Assembly: GCA_900556555.1 (NCBI GenBank)
Contig: USPF01000008.1
Location: 1-47,321, forward strand
From: an uncultured Blautia sp.
GTDB taxonomy: Bacteria; Bacillota; Clostridia; Lachnospirales; Lachnospiraceae
Direction of reading: 5' to 3'
DNA: 47,321 nucleotides
The translations under genes were made by a program, and so were the position numbers. This document shows positions 18,110 to 26,142 of the stretch, piece after piece (the stretch's first letter is position 1; every line of letters begins with the position of its first letter). The notes under the pieces are model-generated. The model saw only the letters and a program-made list of their open reading frames with translations, was not told where the DNA came from and did not search any database.

Positions 18110-19174
18110 ATGGATTGTTTGAAAATTGGAAATAAAGTAACAAAAGTACCGCTGATTCAGGGCGGTATGGGAGTTGGAATCAGTCTTGGAAGACTGGCAG
18201 GAAGTGTGGCAAAGTCCGGTGGAATCGGAATTATTTCCACTGCTCAGATTGGTTTTCAAGAACCGGATTTTGACCGTAATCCAGAGGAGGCAAATCTTCG
18301 TGGAATTGCAAAGGAAATGAAAAAAGCCAGAGAAATATCGCCTGAGGGAATCGTCGGTTACAATATTATGGTTGCCCTGAGGGACTACAAAGAACATGTA
18401 AAAGCTGCTGTAAAAGCAGGAGCAGATTTGATTATATCAGGAGCAGGAATTCCTTCTGAATTGCCGGAATTGGTTGCAGGAAGCGATGTGAAGATTGCAC
18501 CCATTGTTTCTACGCTCCGTTCTGCCCAGGTTATTTTGAAATACTGGGACCGGAAATATGGGAGAACCGCAGATTTGCTGGTGGTGGAAGGCCCACTGGC
18601 TGGAGGACATCTTGGATTTTCTAAGGAAGAATTAGAGTATTGGAAAAAAGAATCCTATGGAGAAGAATTTGTCAAAATACGGAATCTGGTAAAGCAGTAT
18701 GAAGAAAAATATCAGTGCAGGATTCCGGTAATCGCAGCCGGTGGGATTTATGATAGAAAAAATGTGGAAAAGATGGAGCACCTTGGAGCTGACGGGGTTC
18801 AAGTTGCCACAAGGTTTATCACAACCCAGGAATGTGATGCAGATGAAAGATACAAAGAGGCATATATCAGGGCAAAAAAAGAGGATATAGGAATCGTAAA
18901 AAGTCCGGTGGGAATGCCGGGAAGAGCGGTTCTGAATCCTTTGATGAAACGTGTTATGGGCGGGGAGCAGGTTCCTCACAGCCCATGCCACAGATGTCTT
19001 GGCGGGTGTAAGCCATCAGAAATCCCATATTGTATCACAGACAGCCTGATTGCCGCCGCAAAAGGAGATGTGGAGCATGGACTGCTGTTTTGCGGTGCAT
19101 ATGGATGGAAAGCAGAAAAAATGGAAACCGTTGAGGAGGTCATAGAATCCTTGTTTCCACAAAATAGAGAATAA
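18110..19174 (+). CDS. FabK/nitronate monooxygenase-family flavin oxidoreductase
   Basis: A TIM-barrel flavoprotein of 354 residues, related to but clearly distinct from the FabK at the start of the operon. The shared motifs are PLIQGGMGVGIS, GPLAGGHLG (the FabK-type His), IAAGGIYDR and GADGVQVATRF. It differs by a C-terminal Cys-rich stretch CHRCLGGCKPSEIPYC (five Cys) after residue 285 and by a longer barrel insert. It is the last gene before the operon terminator, 27 nt after accDA, with AGAAGGATGAGAG before the start. It could be a second enoyl reductase or a nitronate/propionate-3-nitronate oxidase; placement in the fab operon favours a lipid role, but this is inference. Confidence 0.85.
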   Translation: MDCLKIGNKVTKVPLIQGGMGVGISLGRLAGSVAKSGGIGIISTAQIGFQEPDFDRNPEEANLRGIAKEMKKAREISPEGIVGYNIMVALRDYKEHVKAAVKAGADLIISGAGIPSELPELVAGSDVKIAPIVSTLRSAQVILKYWDRKYGRTADLLVVEGPLAGGHLGFSKEELEYWKKESYGEEFVKIRNLVKQYEEKYQCRIPVIAAGGIYDRKNVEKMEHLGADGVQVATRFITTQECDADERYKEAYIRAKKEDIGIVKSPVGMPGRAVLNPLMKRVMGGEQVPHSPCHRCLGGCKPSEIPYCITDSLIAAAKGDVEHGLLFCGAYGWKAEKMETVEEVIESLFPQNRE

Positions 19175-19181
19175 AGTAAGG

Positions 19182-19215
19182 GGACTGTTGCACTTTGGTG
19201 TGGCAGTCCTTTTGA
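19182..19215 (+). terminator. intrinsic terminator of the fatty-acid operon
   Basis: A 12-bp stem (19182-19193 with 19198-19209, some G-U pairs) with a TTTG loop, followed by TTTTGAATTTCTTT. Confidence 0.88.
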
Positions 19216-19246
19216 ATTTCTTTAGAAAATCTTTCGTATAATATTA

Positions 19247-19276
19247 TTGACAACACTATATTATATGATATATAGT
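19247..19276 (+). promoter_or_regulatory. promoter and likely PadR operator of the padR operon
   Basis: TTGACA (19247-19252), an 18-nt spacer and TATAGT (19271-19276). An inverted repeat ACTATAT (19255-19261) / ATATAGT (19270-19276) fills the spacer and covers the -10. Its placement suggests autorepression by the PadR protein encoded next, as is usual for this family. Confidence 0.65.
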
Positions 19277-19339
19277 ATTAAATATAAAATAGTATTGCGT
19301 AAGAAACAATATGACAGGTATATGAAATGAGGTGACAAG

Positions 19340-19663
19340 ATGGTTTTTAATACAGGAGCAGCACTGCTGGATGCGATTGTGCTGGCGGTTGTATCCAAGG
19401 AGAGCGAAGGCACCTACGGATATAAAATCACTCAGGATGTCCGGCAGGCTCTGGAGGTTTCGGAATCTACCTTGTACCCTGTGCTCCGCAGACTTCAGAA
19501 AGATGAATGTCTGGAAACTTATGACAAAGAGTATGGAGGACGGAATAGACGGTATTATAAAGTAACAGAGAAGGGTATGGTGCAGTTAAATCTATACCGG
19601 GCTGAATGGAGCAGTTACTCAAGGAAAATCAGCACATTGTTCGAGGGAGGTATAAATGAATGA
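19340..19663 (+). CDS. PadR-family transcriptional regulator
   Basis: A protein of 107 residues: a winged helix with the PadR pattern LDAIVLAVVSKESEGTYGYKI, the recognition segment SESTLYPVLRRLQKDE, and the wing EYGGRNRRYYKVTEKG. A short C-terminal helix follows, as in the small (subfamily 2) PadR proteins. GAGGTGA precedes the ATG. Its stop overlaps the next start (ATGA), so it is co-translated with the DUF1700 membrane protein. PadR-DUF1700-DUF4097 sets are common in Firmicutes, where they are linked to envelope-stress or drug responses. The ligand is unknown. Confidence 0.93.
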   Translation: MVFNTGAALLDAIVLAVVSKESEGTYGYKITQDVRQALEVSESTLYPVLRRLQKDECLETYDKEYGGRNRRYYKVTEKGMVQLNLYRAEWSSYSRKISTLFEGGINE

Positions 19664-20454
19664 ACAAAACAGAGTTTTTGGAACAGTTAGAACGGCTGTT
19701 GTATGATATACCAGAACAGGAAAGAGAAGAAGCTCTGGATTTTTACAGAAGCTATTTTGAAGATGCAGGAGAAGACCAGGAATCTAATGTGATTCAGGAG
19801 CTGGGAAATCCTGGAAAAGTGGCAGCGATCATTAAAGCGGATCTGGAAGAAAACAGGGAAGAACATGGAGAATATACGGAATCCGGTTATCAGGATGAGC
19901 GTTTCCGAGAGGAGCATGTACCGGAAAAGATGGAACACAGTTCTTACAGAAATACAGAAGAAAAGAAAACATCATCCGGGGAAACAGGAAATCAAGGTAC
20001 TTACAGCAGATACCGTGGTTATACAGGAGCCGAGCACAGACATCAGAGAAGAGGATTATCCTGGCCGCTTCTGATTGTATTGGGAATCATTGCCCTTTGT
20101 GCATTACCCTTTGTGTTTGGTCTTGGTGGCAGTGCACTCATCAGTGTATTAATGCTTCTTGTTAGTCTGGTCATTGGAATTTTAGGATTGTTTGTTGGAT
20201 TGCTTTTTGGTGGAATCGGAAGCCTCATTGGCGGGGTCGCTGGTTTGGTTCATACAGTGCTGCATCTGTTATCACATCCGGCTACAGCCCTTGCAGTAAC
20301 AGGAGGAAGCCTGATTTTAATTGCCATTGGACTGGTGAGCTGTCTTGCATTTGCATGGCTGGTATTTAAACTGGTTCCGGCCGTGTTCCGGTGGAGTGTG
20401 GATTTCATTCAGAGATTGATGCACAGAGGAAATCATGGAGGTGGAAGCGTATGA
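19660..20454 (+). CDS. DUF1700 (HAAS-domain) membrane protein
   Basis: A protein of 264 residues. The N-terminal 65 residues form the HAAS helical domain (MNKTEFLEQLERLLYDIPEQ, EALDFYRSYFEDAG, IQELGNPGKVA). This domain is known to occur next to PadR regulators and is thought to interact with them. A polar linker rich in Glu, Arg, Ser and Tyr follows (about 66-128). Several hydrophobic membrane segments run from about 130 to the end, with Gly-rich spacing (FGGIGSLIGGVAGL). It overlaps padR upstream and the DUF4097 gene downstream by four bases each. A role in anchoring or sequestering PadR at the membrane is inference. Confidence 0.88.
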   Translation: MNKTEFLEQLERLLYDIPEQEREEALDFYRSYFEDAGEDQESNVIQELGNPGKVAAIIKADLEENREEHGEYTESGYQDERFREEHVPEKMEHSSYRNTEEKKTSSGETGNQGTYSRYRGYTGAEHRHQRRGLSWPLLIVLGIIALCALPFVFGLGGSALISVLMLLVSLVIGILGLFVGLLFGGIGSLIGGVAGLVHTVLHLLSHPATALAVTGGSLILIAIGLVSCLAFAWLVFKLVPAVFRWSVDFIQRLMHRGNHGGGSV

Positions 20455-21398
20455 AAAAAATGACAAAGATAGTTTTAGTTACAGCATTAGTATTAGTTGT
20501 GGCGGGAGGATTGATGACCGGAGCCGGACTTGTTTCCGGAGCATCCTTTGAAACCTTTGCACAAAGTACCAATGAGAGTGCGTTTTCCAGAAGAGTTCTA
20601 AGAAATATAGGAAATATAGGAAATATCGTACACTGGGATGACCGGTGGGAACGCTGGGAAGAGAAAATGGAAAACGATATGGAACAGTGGGGAGAAGATT
20701 TTGAGGAAGATATGGACGACTTTGAAGAGGACATGGAGGACAGTCTGGAAAGGTCAGAGGAGAATCTGCATCACAGGAATCAGCAGCAGAGAGCAGATTA
20801 TGATGCCGGAAGCAAGAGTAACCCCACAAGTTCACAGTCGTTTCCGGTAAATCAGGTTGAGAATCTGTCTGTGGAAAATTATAGCGGTGAAGTGGAAATC
20901 GAAATAGGAACGGGAAGCGAGATTGAAATCACTAATCTGTGTCAGGAAGACATGGTTGAATACGATGCAGAGGACAGGGAATTATACATTTTAAGAGATT
21001 GCAACCAGAATGCCCAGGAATCATTGAAGATTACCATACCAGAGGATAAACGGTTTCAAGAGTTGGATTTGGATGTATTAAGCGGAAATTTGAAAGTCTT
21101 TGGTAAGCTAATAACATCAGAAGCAGCATTGAGCATTGAAAGTGGGAATTTGTCTGTTGAACTTCTAGATAGCAAAGAAACAGATATAGAATGCTACTCC
21201 GGCAATTTGTCAGTGAAACACACAGGAAAATTGTCTGACTACAGAGTGGAATTAGAAGCCGATTCCTGCAACGTCAAGTTAGACGGACAGCCTCACAGAG
21301 GGTATGTCCAGAGTATCTTTGGCAGTAGAAACAGCCAGAAAACCATTGATATAGAAGGAAACTCAGGAAATATAGATGTGTCTTTTGAAAACAAATAG
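20451..21398 (+). CDS. DUF4097-family exported protein with beta-helix-like repeats
   Basis: A protein of 315 residues from the ATG that overlaps the upstream stop. An N-terminal signal-anchor is at about residues 5-27. A strikingly charged Trp/Glu/Asp-rich segment follows (about 62-105, with repeated F/M-E-E-D-M-D/E units), probably a long amphipathic helix. From about 135 onward there is a DUF4097 domain with repeating strand motifs such as LSVENYSGEVEIEIG, LDVLSGNLKVFG, LSIESGNLSVELL and ECYSGNLSVKH, typical of a right-handed beta solenoid. It is probably displayed outside the membrane. The earlier in-frame start lies within the upstream gene and is unlikely. Confidence 0.87.
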   Translation: MKKMTKIVLVTALVLVVAGGLMTGAGLVSGASFETFAQSTNESAFSRRVLRNIGNIGNIVHWDDRWERWEEKMENDMEQWGEDFEEDMDDFEEDMEDSLERSEENLHHRNQQQRADYDAGSKSNPTSSQSFPVNQVENLSVENYSGEVEIEIGTGSEIEITNLCQEDMVEYDAEDRELYILRDCNQNAQESLKITIPEDKRFQELDLDVLSGNLKVFGKLITSEAALSIESGNLSVELLDSKETDIECYSGNLSVKHTGKLSDYRVELEADSCNVKLDGQPHRGYVQSIFGSRNSQKTIDIEGNSGNIDVSFENK

Positions 21399-21413
21399 AA
21401 GGGAGATTGAAAC

Positions 21414-21599
21414 ATGTCTGATAAACGTTTATACCGTTCCTCTGTGAATTACATGCTCACAGGAGTATGCGGGGGAATTGCCGAATATTTTAATATTGAT
21501 CCTACACTTGTGCGGCTGGCCTGGGTCATCTTTACCTGTGCAAGCTTTGGAGCCGGAATCCTGGCTTATATTATCTCATCCATTGTGATTCCTAAGTAA
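21414..21599 (+). CDS. PspC-domain membrane protein
   Basis: A protein of 61 residues that is nearly all PspC domain: KRLYRSSVNYMLTGVCGGIAEYFNIDPTLVRL, then a single hydrophobic segment WVIFTCASFGAGILAYIISSIVIP. PspC domains sense or respond to membrane stress. It closes the padR module, 15 nt after the DUF4097 gene, with AGGGAGA upstream. Confidence 0.93.
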   Translation: MSDKRLYRSSVNYMLTGVCGGIAEYFNIDPTLVRLAWVIFTCASFGAGILAYIISSIVIPK

Positions 21600-21614
21600 A
21601 TTACATGACAGGTG

Positions 21615-21643
21615 GTATAAAGATATAAAATAAGGCCATACTC
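21615..21643 (+). promoter_or_regulatory. probable sigma-G promoter of the SASP gene
   Basis: GTATA (21615-21619), a 17-nt spacer and CATACTC (21637-21643). This fits the forespore sigma-G pattern (GHATR, CATnnTA) in all but the last base. The predicted start near 21650 lies after the 5' arm of the overlapping hairpin. Confidence 0.5.
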
Positions 21644-21670
21644 CTATTAGGAAAGGAGTGTGGCTTTTTT
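21632..21670 (+). terminator. terminator of the padR operon, overlapping the SASP ribosome site
   Basis: An 11-bp stem (21635-21645 with 21654-21664), an eight-base loop and a T6 run that ends right at the SASP ATG. The 3' arm contains AAAGGAG, the SASP ribosome site, so any read-through transcript would hide it. Confidence 0.85.
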
Positions 21671-21883
21671 ATGTCCAAAAAGAAAGAAAAAACAATAGAT
21701 TTTAACAAAATTCCAGAAGAAGAGAAATTAAAATATGAAATCGCAGAGGAATTAGGGCTGCTGGACAAAGTAAAACAAAGCGGCTGGAAAAGTCTCTCAG
21801 CCAAAGAAACCGGGAGAATCGGCGGCTTGATGACAAAAAGAAAACGGGAAGAAAAGAAGCAGGCAGAAGAATCAGAAGTGTAG
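21671..21883 (+). CDS. alpha/beta-type small acid-soluble spore protein
   Basis: A protein of 70 residues. It has the two conserved SASP blocks: KYEIAEELG (21-29), which includes the region cut by the germination protease GPR, and LSAKETGRIGGLMTKRKR (42-59), the DNA-binding helix-turn-helix part. SASPs coat and protect spore DNA in the forespore. The LLDKVKQSGWKSL link is the form I associate with Clostridia rather than Bacillus SspA-D. AAAGGAG lies 12 bases before the ATG, a slightly long spacing. Confidence 0.88.
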   Translation: MSKKKEKTIDFNKIPEEEKLKYEIAEELGLLDKVKQSGWKSLSAKETGRIGGLMTKRKREEKKQAEESEV

Positions 21884-21928
21884 AAAGGTCTGTGGGATAA
21901 AAGGCTTCCCTAGGATGCCAAGATAGGC

Positions 21929-21965
21929 TAAAAAAGAGGGGGCATATCAATTTCTTGATACCCCC
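21929..21965 (-). terminator. terminator of the minus-strand EEP-family gene
   Basis: GGGGG-C-ATATCAA (21938-21950) pairs with TTGATA-CCCCC (21955-21965). Read on the minus strand it ends in TCTTTTTTAG. On the plus strand no T-run follows, so it serves the leftward gene only. Confidence 0.85.
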
Positions 21966-21973
21966 ATTCTACA

Positions 21974-23035
21974 TTATTGCAAAAAAGAAACCTCTAATTT
22001 CACTGGCTGATGGTCTGTGTACTGGAAGTCCGTATTGATTACTTCTATCTTGGAGATATCCAAATTATCCGAAACAATAAATCCATCAATCACATACACC
22101 TGGGAAGTTTCATAAGAACCGGTATAAGGCTGGTTCAGAAGCCGGCAGGTGGGATAAGAGTCATCCACTGCATAGGAAAAATGTTCCGGCAGGGCGTCGT
22201 CTTCCATGATACCGGGAGCCCAGTTTTCTGTATCAATCAGAGGATAAGTATCCCTTCCTGGGAAGGTCTGATTAAAGTCTCCTCCTGCGATTACATAATT
22301 ACCAGCAAGATATTCTTCTTCTAACTTATCTGCCAGCATCTTGCTCTGGGCAATTTTTCCTTCTCCGCTGTCATAGGCTTCCAGATGGAAATTGATCAGT
22401 ACCAGTTCAGCATCTGTTCCCTGAACAGGGATTCTGGTTTCCAGCATGCACCGCTTCAGATTGCAGGTCTTTAATGGCCAGGAGAAGGATTCAGGAAGAG
22501 AAATCCTGGAAGAACTGCTGGTGTTTAAATCTGTCAGTGTGAGCAGGCCGCTGTGTACCTTCCCAATAGGCGGGAAAGGATAAGGTACAAAATCACATTT
22601 GAAATTGGCTGCAAAAGCACTGTCCATATCCAGGATGTCTTCGTAAAAGTCTTTTTGATTCATATGGTAAGAACGCTTAGAATCAAGATCTACCTCCTGT
22701 AGAAAATAGATATCACCCTCTGCGTCAGAGAGGATTTTCTGAATCCCCTTGGAGTTGTCCAGTACCTGTTCCTTGCTGTCAGGCTGTACCTGAGTTCCTC
22801 CGTCCATGAAAAAATCTTCCGATGCATCCAGTCCGCTGTAGCCGGTATTGCAGGTGATGACACGGAAAGAATCTTCCAGTGAAAGTGCTTTTTCTCCGGA
22901 AGGGGTCTCTATGGTTTCTACCGGGTCAGGCCGGTATTCACGCAGGGTAAACCATCCAAGTACACCCAGAACGAATACGGCCAGAACCAGAAAACCAATT
23001 CCCACACCCCTGAGAATTTTCTTTGGCTTTGCCAT
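21974..23035 (-). CDS. membrane-anchored endonuclease/exonuclease/phosphatase-family protein
   Basis: A protein of 353 residues. An N-terminal membrane anchor lies at about 8-30 (GVGIGFLVLAVFVLGVLGWF), so the catalytic domain is outside the cell. EEP fold motifs are FRVITCNTGY, IYFLQEVD (metal-binding Glu), LVLINFHLEAYDSG, VIAGGDFNQTFP (the catalytic Asp and Asn) and TDHQPVKLEV (the His at the end). The family includes DNases, sphingomyelinases and phosphoinositide phosphatases, and the substrate cannot be told. I chose ATG 23035 because GGAGG lies eight bases upstream and overlaps the earlier in-frame ATG at 23050. Confidence 0.88.
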   Translation of the reverse strand: MAKPKKILRGVGIGFLVLAVFVLGVLGWFTLREYRPDPVETIETPSGEKALSLEDSFRVITCNTGYSGLDASEDFFMDGGTQVQPDSKEQVLDNSKGIQKILSDAEGDIYFLQEVDLDSKRSYHMNQKDFYEDILDMDSAFAANFKCDFVPYPFPPIGKVHSGLLTLTDLNTSSSSRISLPESFSWPLKTCNLKRCMLETRIPVQGTDAELVLINFHLEAYDSGEGKIAQSKMLADKLEEEYLAGNYVIAGGDFNQTFPGRDTYPLIDTENWAPGIMEDDALPEHFSYAVDDSYPTCRLLNQPYTGSYETSQVYVIDGFIVSDNLDISKIEVINTDFQYTDHQPVKLEVSFLQ

Positions 23036-23069
23036 GTTTTTTACCTCCATAAGAATTTGCTTTAACGTT

Positions 23070-23099
23070 ATCTTAACACAAGAGGTTTCTTTCGGACAA
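23070..23099 (-). promoter_or_regulatory. promoter of the EEP-family gene
   Basis: On the minus strand, TTGTCC (23099-23094), an 18-nt spacer and TAAGAT (23075-23070) preceded by TGT as an extended -10. The start is expected near 23063, giving a leader of about 28 nt. Confidence 0.5.
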
Positions 23100-23142
23100 G
23101 AAGATGGGAAAAGGATTTAGAAAGAATTAAGAATTTGCTCTC

Positions 23143-23171
23143 TTGACAAAGCAAAGGATTGTGCTTATGAT
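23143..23171 (+). promoter_or_regulatory. sigma-A promoter of the valS T-box transcript
   Basis: A perfect TTGACA (23143-23148), a 17-nt spacer and TATGAT (23166-23171). The start is expected near 23178. Confidence 0.85.
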
Positions 23172-23177
23172 TAGTGG

Positions 23178-23450
23178 ATAGAAAAAGGTGATGAGAAAGA
23201 GGAGTACACTCTGGAAACATACAGAGAGAACAATTCATTGGCTGGAAGATTGTTTATGAGAGATAGGGTGGAAGGTAGCTTTTGAACCGGAAAGCTGAAG
23301 GACAGGGTGGCAGGAGCCATGTTTTGACTGAGTAGGCTTTCACGGGGAGTTCCCGTTACAGGACTTCAGAGTGATAAATAAAGGTGGTACCGCGATAACA
23401 GTCGCCCTTTGTAACTATAAGAATATGGTTATGAGGGGTATTTTTTTATC
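23178..23450 (+). ncRNA. T-box leader of valS (tRNA-Val sensor)
   Basis: The canonical T-box sequence AAGGTGGTACCGCG is at 23381-23394. Its bulge UGGU (23385-23388) can pair with an ACCA tRNA end, matching the A discriminator of tRNA-Val. Upstream there is a Stem I region with a GAGTAC loop-E-like segment near 23213. A candidate specifier GTA (Val) is at 23275-23277, followed by a purine. The antiterminator pairs AAGG (23381-23384) with the CCTT that otherwise begins the terminator, so uncharged tRNA-Val would allow read-through into valS. The specifier position is inferred by eye; the T-box itself is certain. Confidence 0.93.
23405..23447 (+). terminator. T-box regulated terminator
   Basis: A 15-bp stem (23405-23419 with 23424-23438, several G-U pairs) with an AGAA loop, followed by TATTTTTTT. 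Its 5' arm CCCTTT is also needed for the antiterminator. Confidence 0.92.
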
Positions 23451-23474
23451 CCTCAGATCAGACAGGAGGATATG

Positions 23475-26120
23475 ATGAGCAAAGAACTTGCAAAAACTTA
23501 TGACCCAAAAGGGTTGGAAGACCGTATTTATCAGAAATGGCTGGATAATAAGTATTTCCATGCAGAAGTAAACAGAGATAAGAAACCATTTACCATTGTA
23601 ATGCCCCCGCCAAACGTAACCGGGCAGCTTCATATGGGACATGCACTGGATGAGACCATGCAGGATATCCTGATCCGTTTCAAGAGAATGCAGGGTTATG
23701 AAGCACTGTGGCAGCCTGGAACAGACCACGCAGCCATTGCCACAGAAGTAAAGGTTATTGAGAAGCTGAAAGAACAGGGCATTGATAAAAACGAGATTGG
23801 AAGAGAAGAATTCCTGAAACATGCATGGGAATGGAAAGAAGAATACGGCGGAAAAATCATCAATCAGCTGAAAAAGCTGGGTGCTTCCGCAGACTGGGAC
23901 AGAGAACGTTTCACCATGGACGAAGGCTGCTCCAAGGCAGTACAGGAAGTATTCATTAAGTTATATGAAAAAGGTTATATTTACAAAGGTTCCAGAATCA
24001 TCAACTGGTGTCCAGTATGCCAGACCTCTATTTCCGATGCAGAGGTAGAACATGAGGATCAGGATGGATTTTTCTGGCATATTAATTATCCGGTTGTGGG
24101 AGAAGAAGGACAGTTTGTAGAAATCGCTACTACACGTCCTGAAACTCTTCTTGGAGATACCGCTGTTGCAGTAAACCCAGAGGATGAACGTTACAAACAT
24201 CTGGTTGGAAAAATGCTGAAGCTGCCTCTTACAGACAGAGAGATTCCGGTGGTTGCAGATGAATATGTTGACAAAGAATTTGGAACAGGCTGTGTAAAAA
24301 TCACACCAGCTCATGACCCTAATGACTTTGAAGTTGGAAAACGTCATAACCTGCCGGAAATCAATATCATGAATGATGATGCAACCATTAATGAGCTGGG
24401 CGGCAAGTACGCAGGTATGGATCGCTACGAAGCTAGAAAAGCTATGGTAGAAGATTTGAAAGAACTTGGACTTCTGGTAAAAGTTGTTCCTCATTCTCAT
24501 AATGTCGGAACCCATGACCGTTGCGGAACAACAGTAGAGCCTATGATCAAACCACAGTGGTTTGTAAGAATGAAAGAAATGGGCGAGGCTGCCATCAAAA
24601 CTTTACAGGATGGAAATCTTCAGTTTGTACCAGACCGTTTTGACAAGATTTACATGCACTGGCTGGAAAATATCAGAGACTGGTGTATTTCCCGTCAGCT
24701 CTGGTGGGGACACAGAATTCCGGCCTATTACTGTGACGAGTGTGGGGAAACCGTTGTGGCAAGAGAAATGCCTGGGAAATGTCCAAAATGTGGCTGCACT
24801 CATCTGACACAGGATGAGGATACCCTGGATACCTGGTTCTCCTCAGCACTTTGGCCGTTCTCTACATTGGGATGGCCGGATAAGACAGAAGAAATGGAAT
24901 ATTTCTATCCTACAGACGTTCTGGTAACAGGATATGACATTATTTTCTTCTGGGTTATCCGTATGGTATTCTCAGGTCTGGAACAGACAGGAAAAACACC
25001 ATTCCATCATGTGCTGATTCATGGCTTAGTAAGAGATTCCCAGGGCCGCAAGATGAGTAAGTCTCTTGGAAACGGTATTGACCCGCTGGAAATCATTAAC
25101 CAGTATGGTGCAGATGCCCTGCGTCTTACATTAATGACAGGAAATGCACCTGGAAACGATATGCGTTTCTATATGGAACGTGTGGAAGCCAGCAGAAACT
25201 TTGCCAATAAAGTATGGAACGCATCCAGATTTATTATGATGAACCTGGAAAAAGCAGAGGTTCCGGCTGAAATCGACCTGGCAAGCCTTACAAGTGCTGA
25301 TAAGTGGATTCTCTCTAAAGTCAATACTCTGGCAAAAGATGTGACAGAGAACCTGGATAAATATGAACTTGGTATTGCAGTTCAGAAGGTTTACGACTTT
25401 ATTTGGGAGGAATTCTGTGACTGGTATATTGAGATGGTGAAACCAAGACTTTACAATGATGAGGACACTACAAAAGCAGCAGCACTGTGGACTTTAAAGA
25501 CCGTTCTTGCAAATGCACTGAAGATGCTTCATCCATATATGCCATTTATTACAGAAGAAATCTTCTGTACCCTATGTCCGGAAGAAGAATCCATTATGAT
25601 TTCCTCCTGGCCGGAATTTAAGACAGAGTGGGACTTTAAAACAGATGAAGAAGCTGTAGAAATCATTAAAGAAGCAGTAAGAAGCATCCGGAATGTCCGT
25701 ACAGGTATGAACGTACCACCAAGCAAGAAAGCAAAAGTTTTCGTTGTATCTGAGGATGAGGCGGTGAGAACTGTATTTGAAAACGGAAAAATATTTTTTG
25801 CATCCTTAGGTTATGCAAGCGAAGTTCTGGTACAGGCAGATAAAGAGGGGATTGATGAAGATGCTGTATCAGCGGTAACAGGAAAAGCTGTTATCTACAT
25901 GCCGTTTGCAGAACTGGTTGATATTGATAAAGAGATTGAGAGATTGAAAAAGGAAGAGGAGAAACTGACAAAAGAGCTGGCCCGTGTAAACGGTATGTTA
26001 AGCAATGAACGTTTCATCAGCAAAGCACCTGAGGCTAAGATTGCCGAGGAAAGAGAAAAACTGGAAAAATACACAAATATGATGGAACAGGTAAAACAGC
26101 GTCTGGCACAGCTTCTGTAA
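23475..26120 (+). CDS. valS: ValS, valyl-tRNA synthetase
   Basis: A class I synthetase of 881 residues, full length. It has [20 protein letters not shown] with the HIGH-type HMGH, the CP1 editing domain in the middle ([15 protein letters not shown]), a zinc-binding pair of CxxC motifs (CDECGE and CPKCGC), [11 protein letters not shown], and the anticodon-binding and C-terminal coiled-coil arm ([20 protein letters not shown]). Two ATGs lie in tandem; I prefer 23475 because AGGAGG is five bases away, against two for 23472. Expression is controlled by the T-box just upstream. Confidence 0.98.
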   Translation: MSKELAKTYDPKGLEDRIYQKWLDNKYFHAEVNRDKKPFTIVMPPPNVTGQLHMGHALDETMQDILIRFKRMQGYEALWQPGTDHAAIATEVKVIEKLKEQGIDKNEIGREEFLKHAWEWKEEYGGKIINQLKKLGASADWDRERFTMDEGCSKAVQEVFIKLYEKGYIYKGSRIINWCPVCQTSISDAEVEHEDQDGFFWHINYPVVGEEGQFVEIATTRPETLLGDTAVAVNPEDERYKHLVGKMLKLPLTDREIPVVADEYVDKEFGTGCVKITPAHDPNDFEVGKRHNLPEINIMNDDATINELGGKYAGMDRYEARKAMVEDLKELGLLVKVVPHSHNVGTHDRCGTTVEPMIKPQWFVRMKEMGEAAIKTLQDGNLQFVPDRFDKIYMHWLENIRDWCISRQLWWGHRIPAYYCDECGETVVAREMPGKCPKCGCTHLTQDEDTLDTWFSSALWPFSTLGWPDKTEEMEYFYPTDVLVTGYDIIFFWVIRMVFSGLEQTGKTPFHHVLIHGLVRDSQGRKMSKSLGNGIDPLEIINQYGADALRLTLMTGNAPGNDMRFYMERVEASRNFANKVWNASRFIMMNLEKAEVPAEIDLASLTSADKWILSKVNTLAKDVTENLDKYELGIAVQKVYDFIWEEFCDWYIEMVKPRLYNDEDTTKAAALWTLKTVLANALKMLHPYMPFITEEIFCTLCPEEESIMISSWPEFKTEWDFKTDEEAVEIIKEAVRSIRNVRTGMNVPPSKKAKVFVVSEDEAVRTVFENGKIFFASLGYASEVLVQADKEGIDEDAVSAVTGKAVIYMPFAELVDIDKEIERLKKEEEKLTKELARVNGMLSNERFISKAPEAKIAEEREKLEKYTNMMEQVKQRLAQLL

Positions 26121-26142
26121 GATTTATAGGAGACAATTTTTT

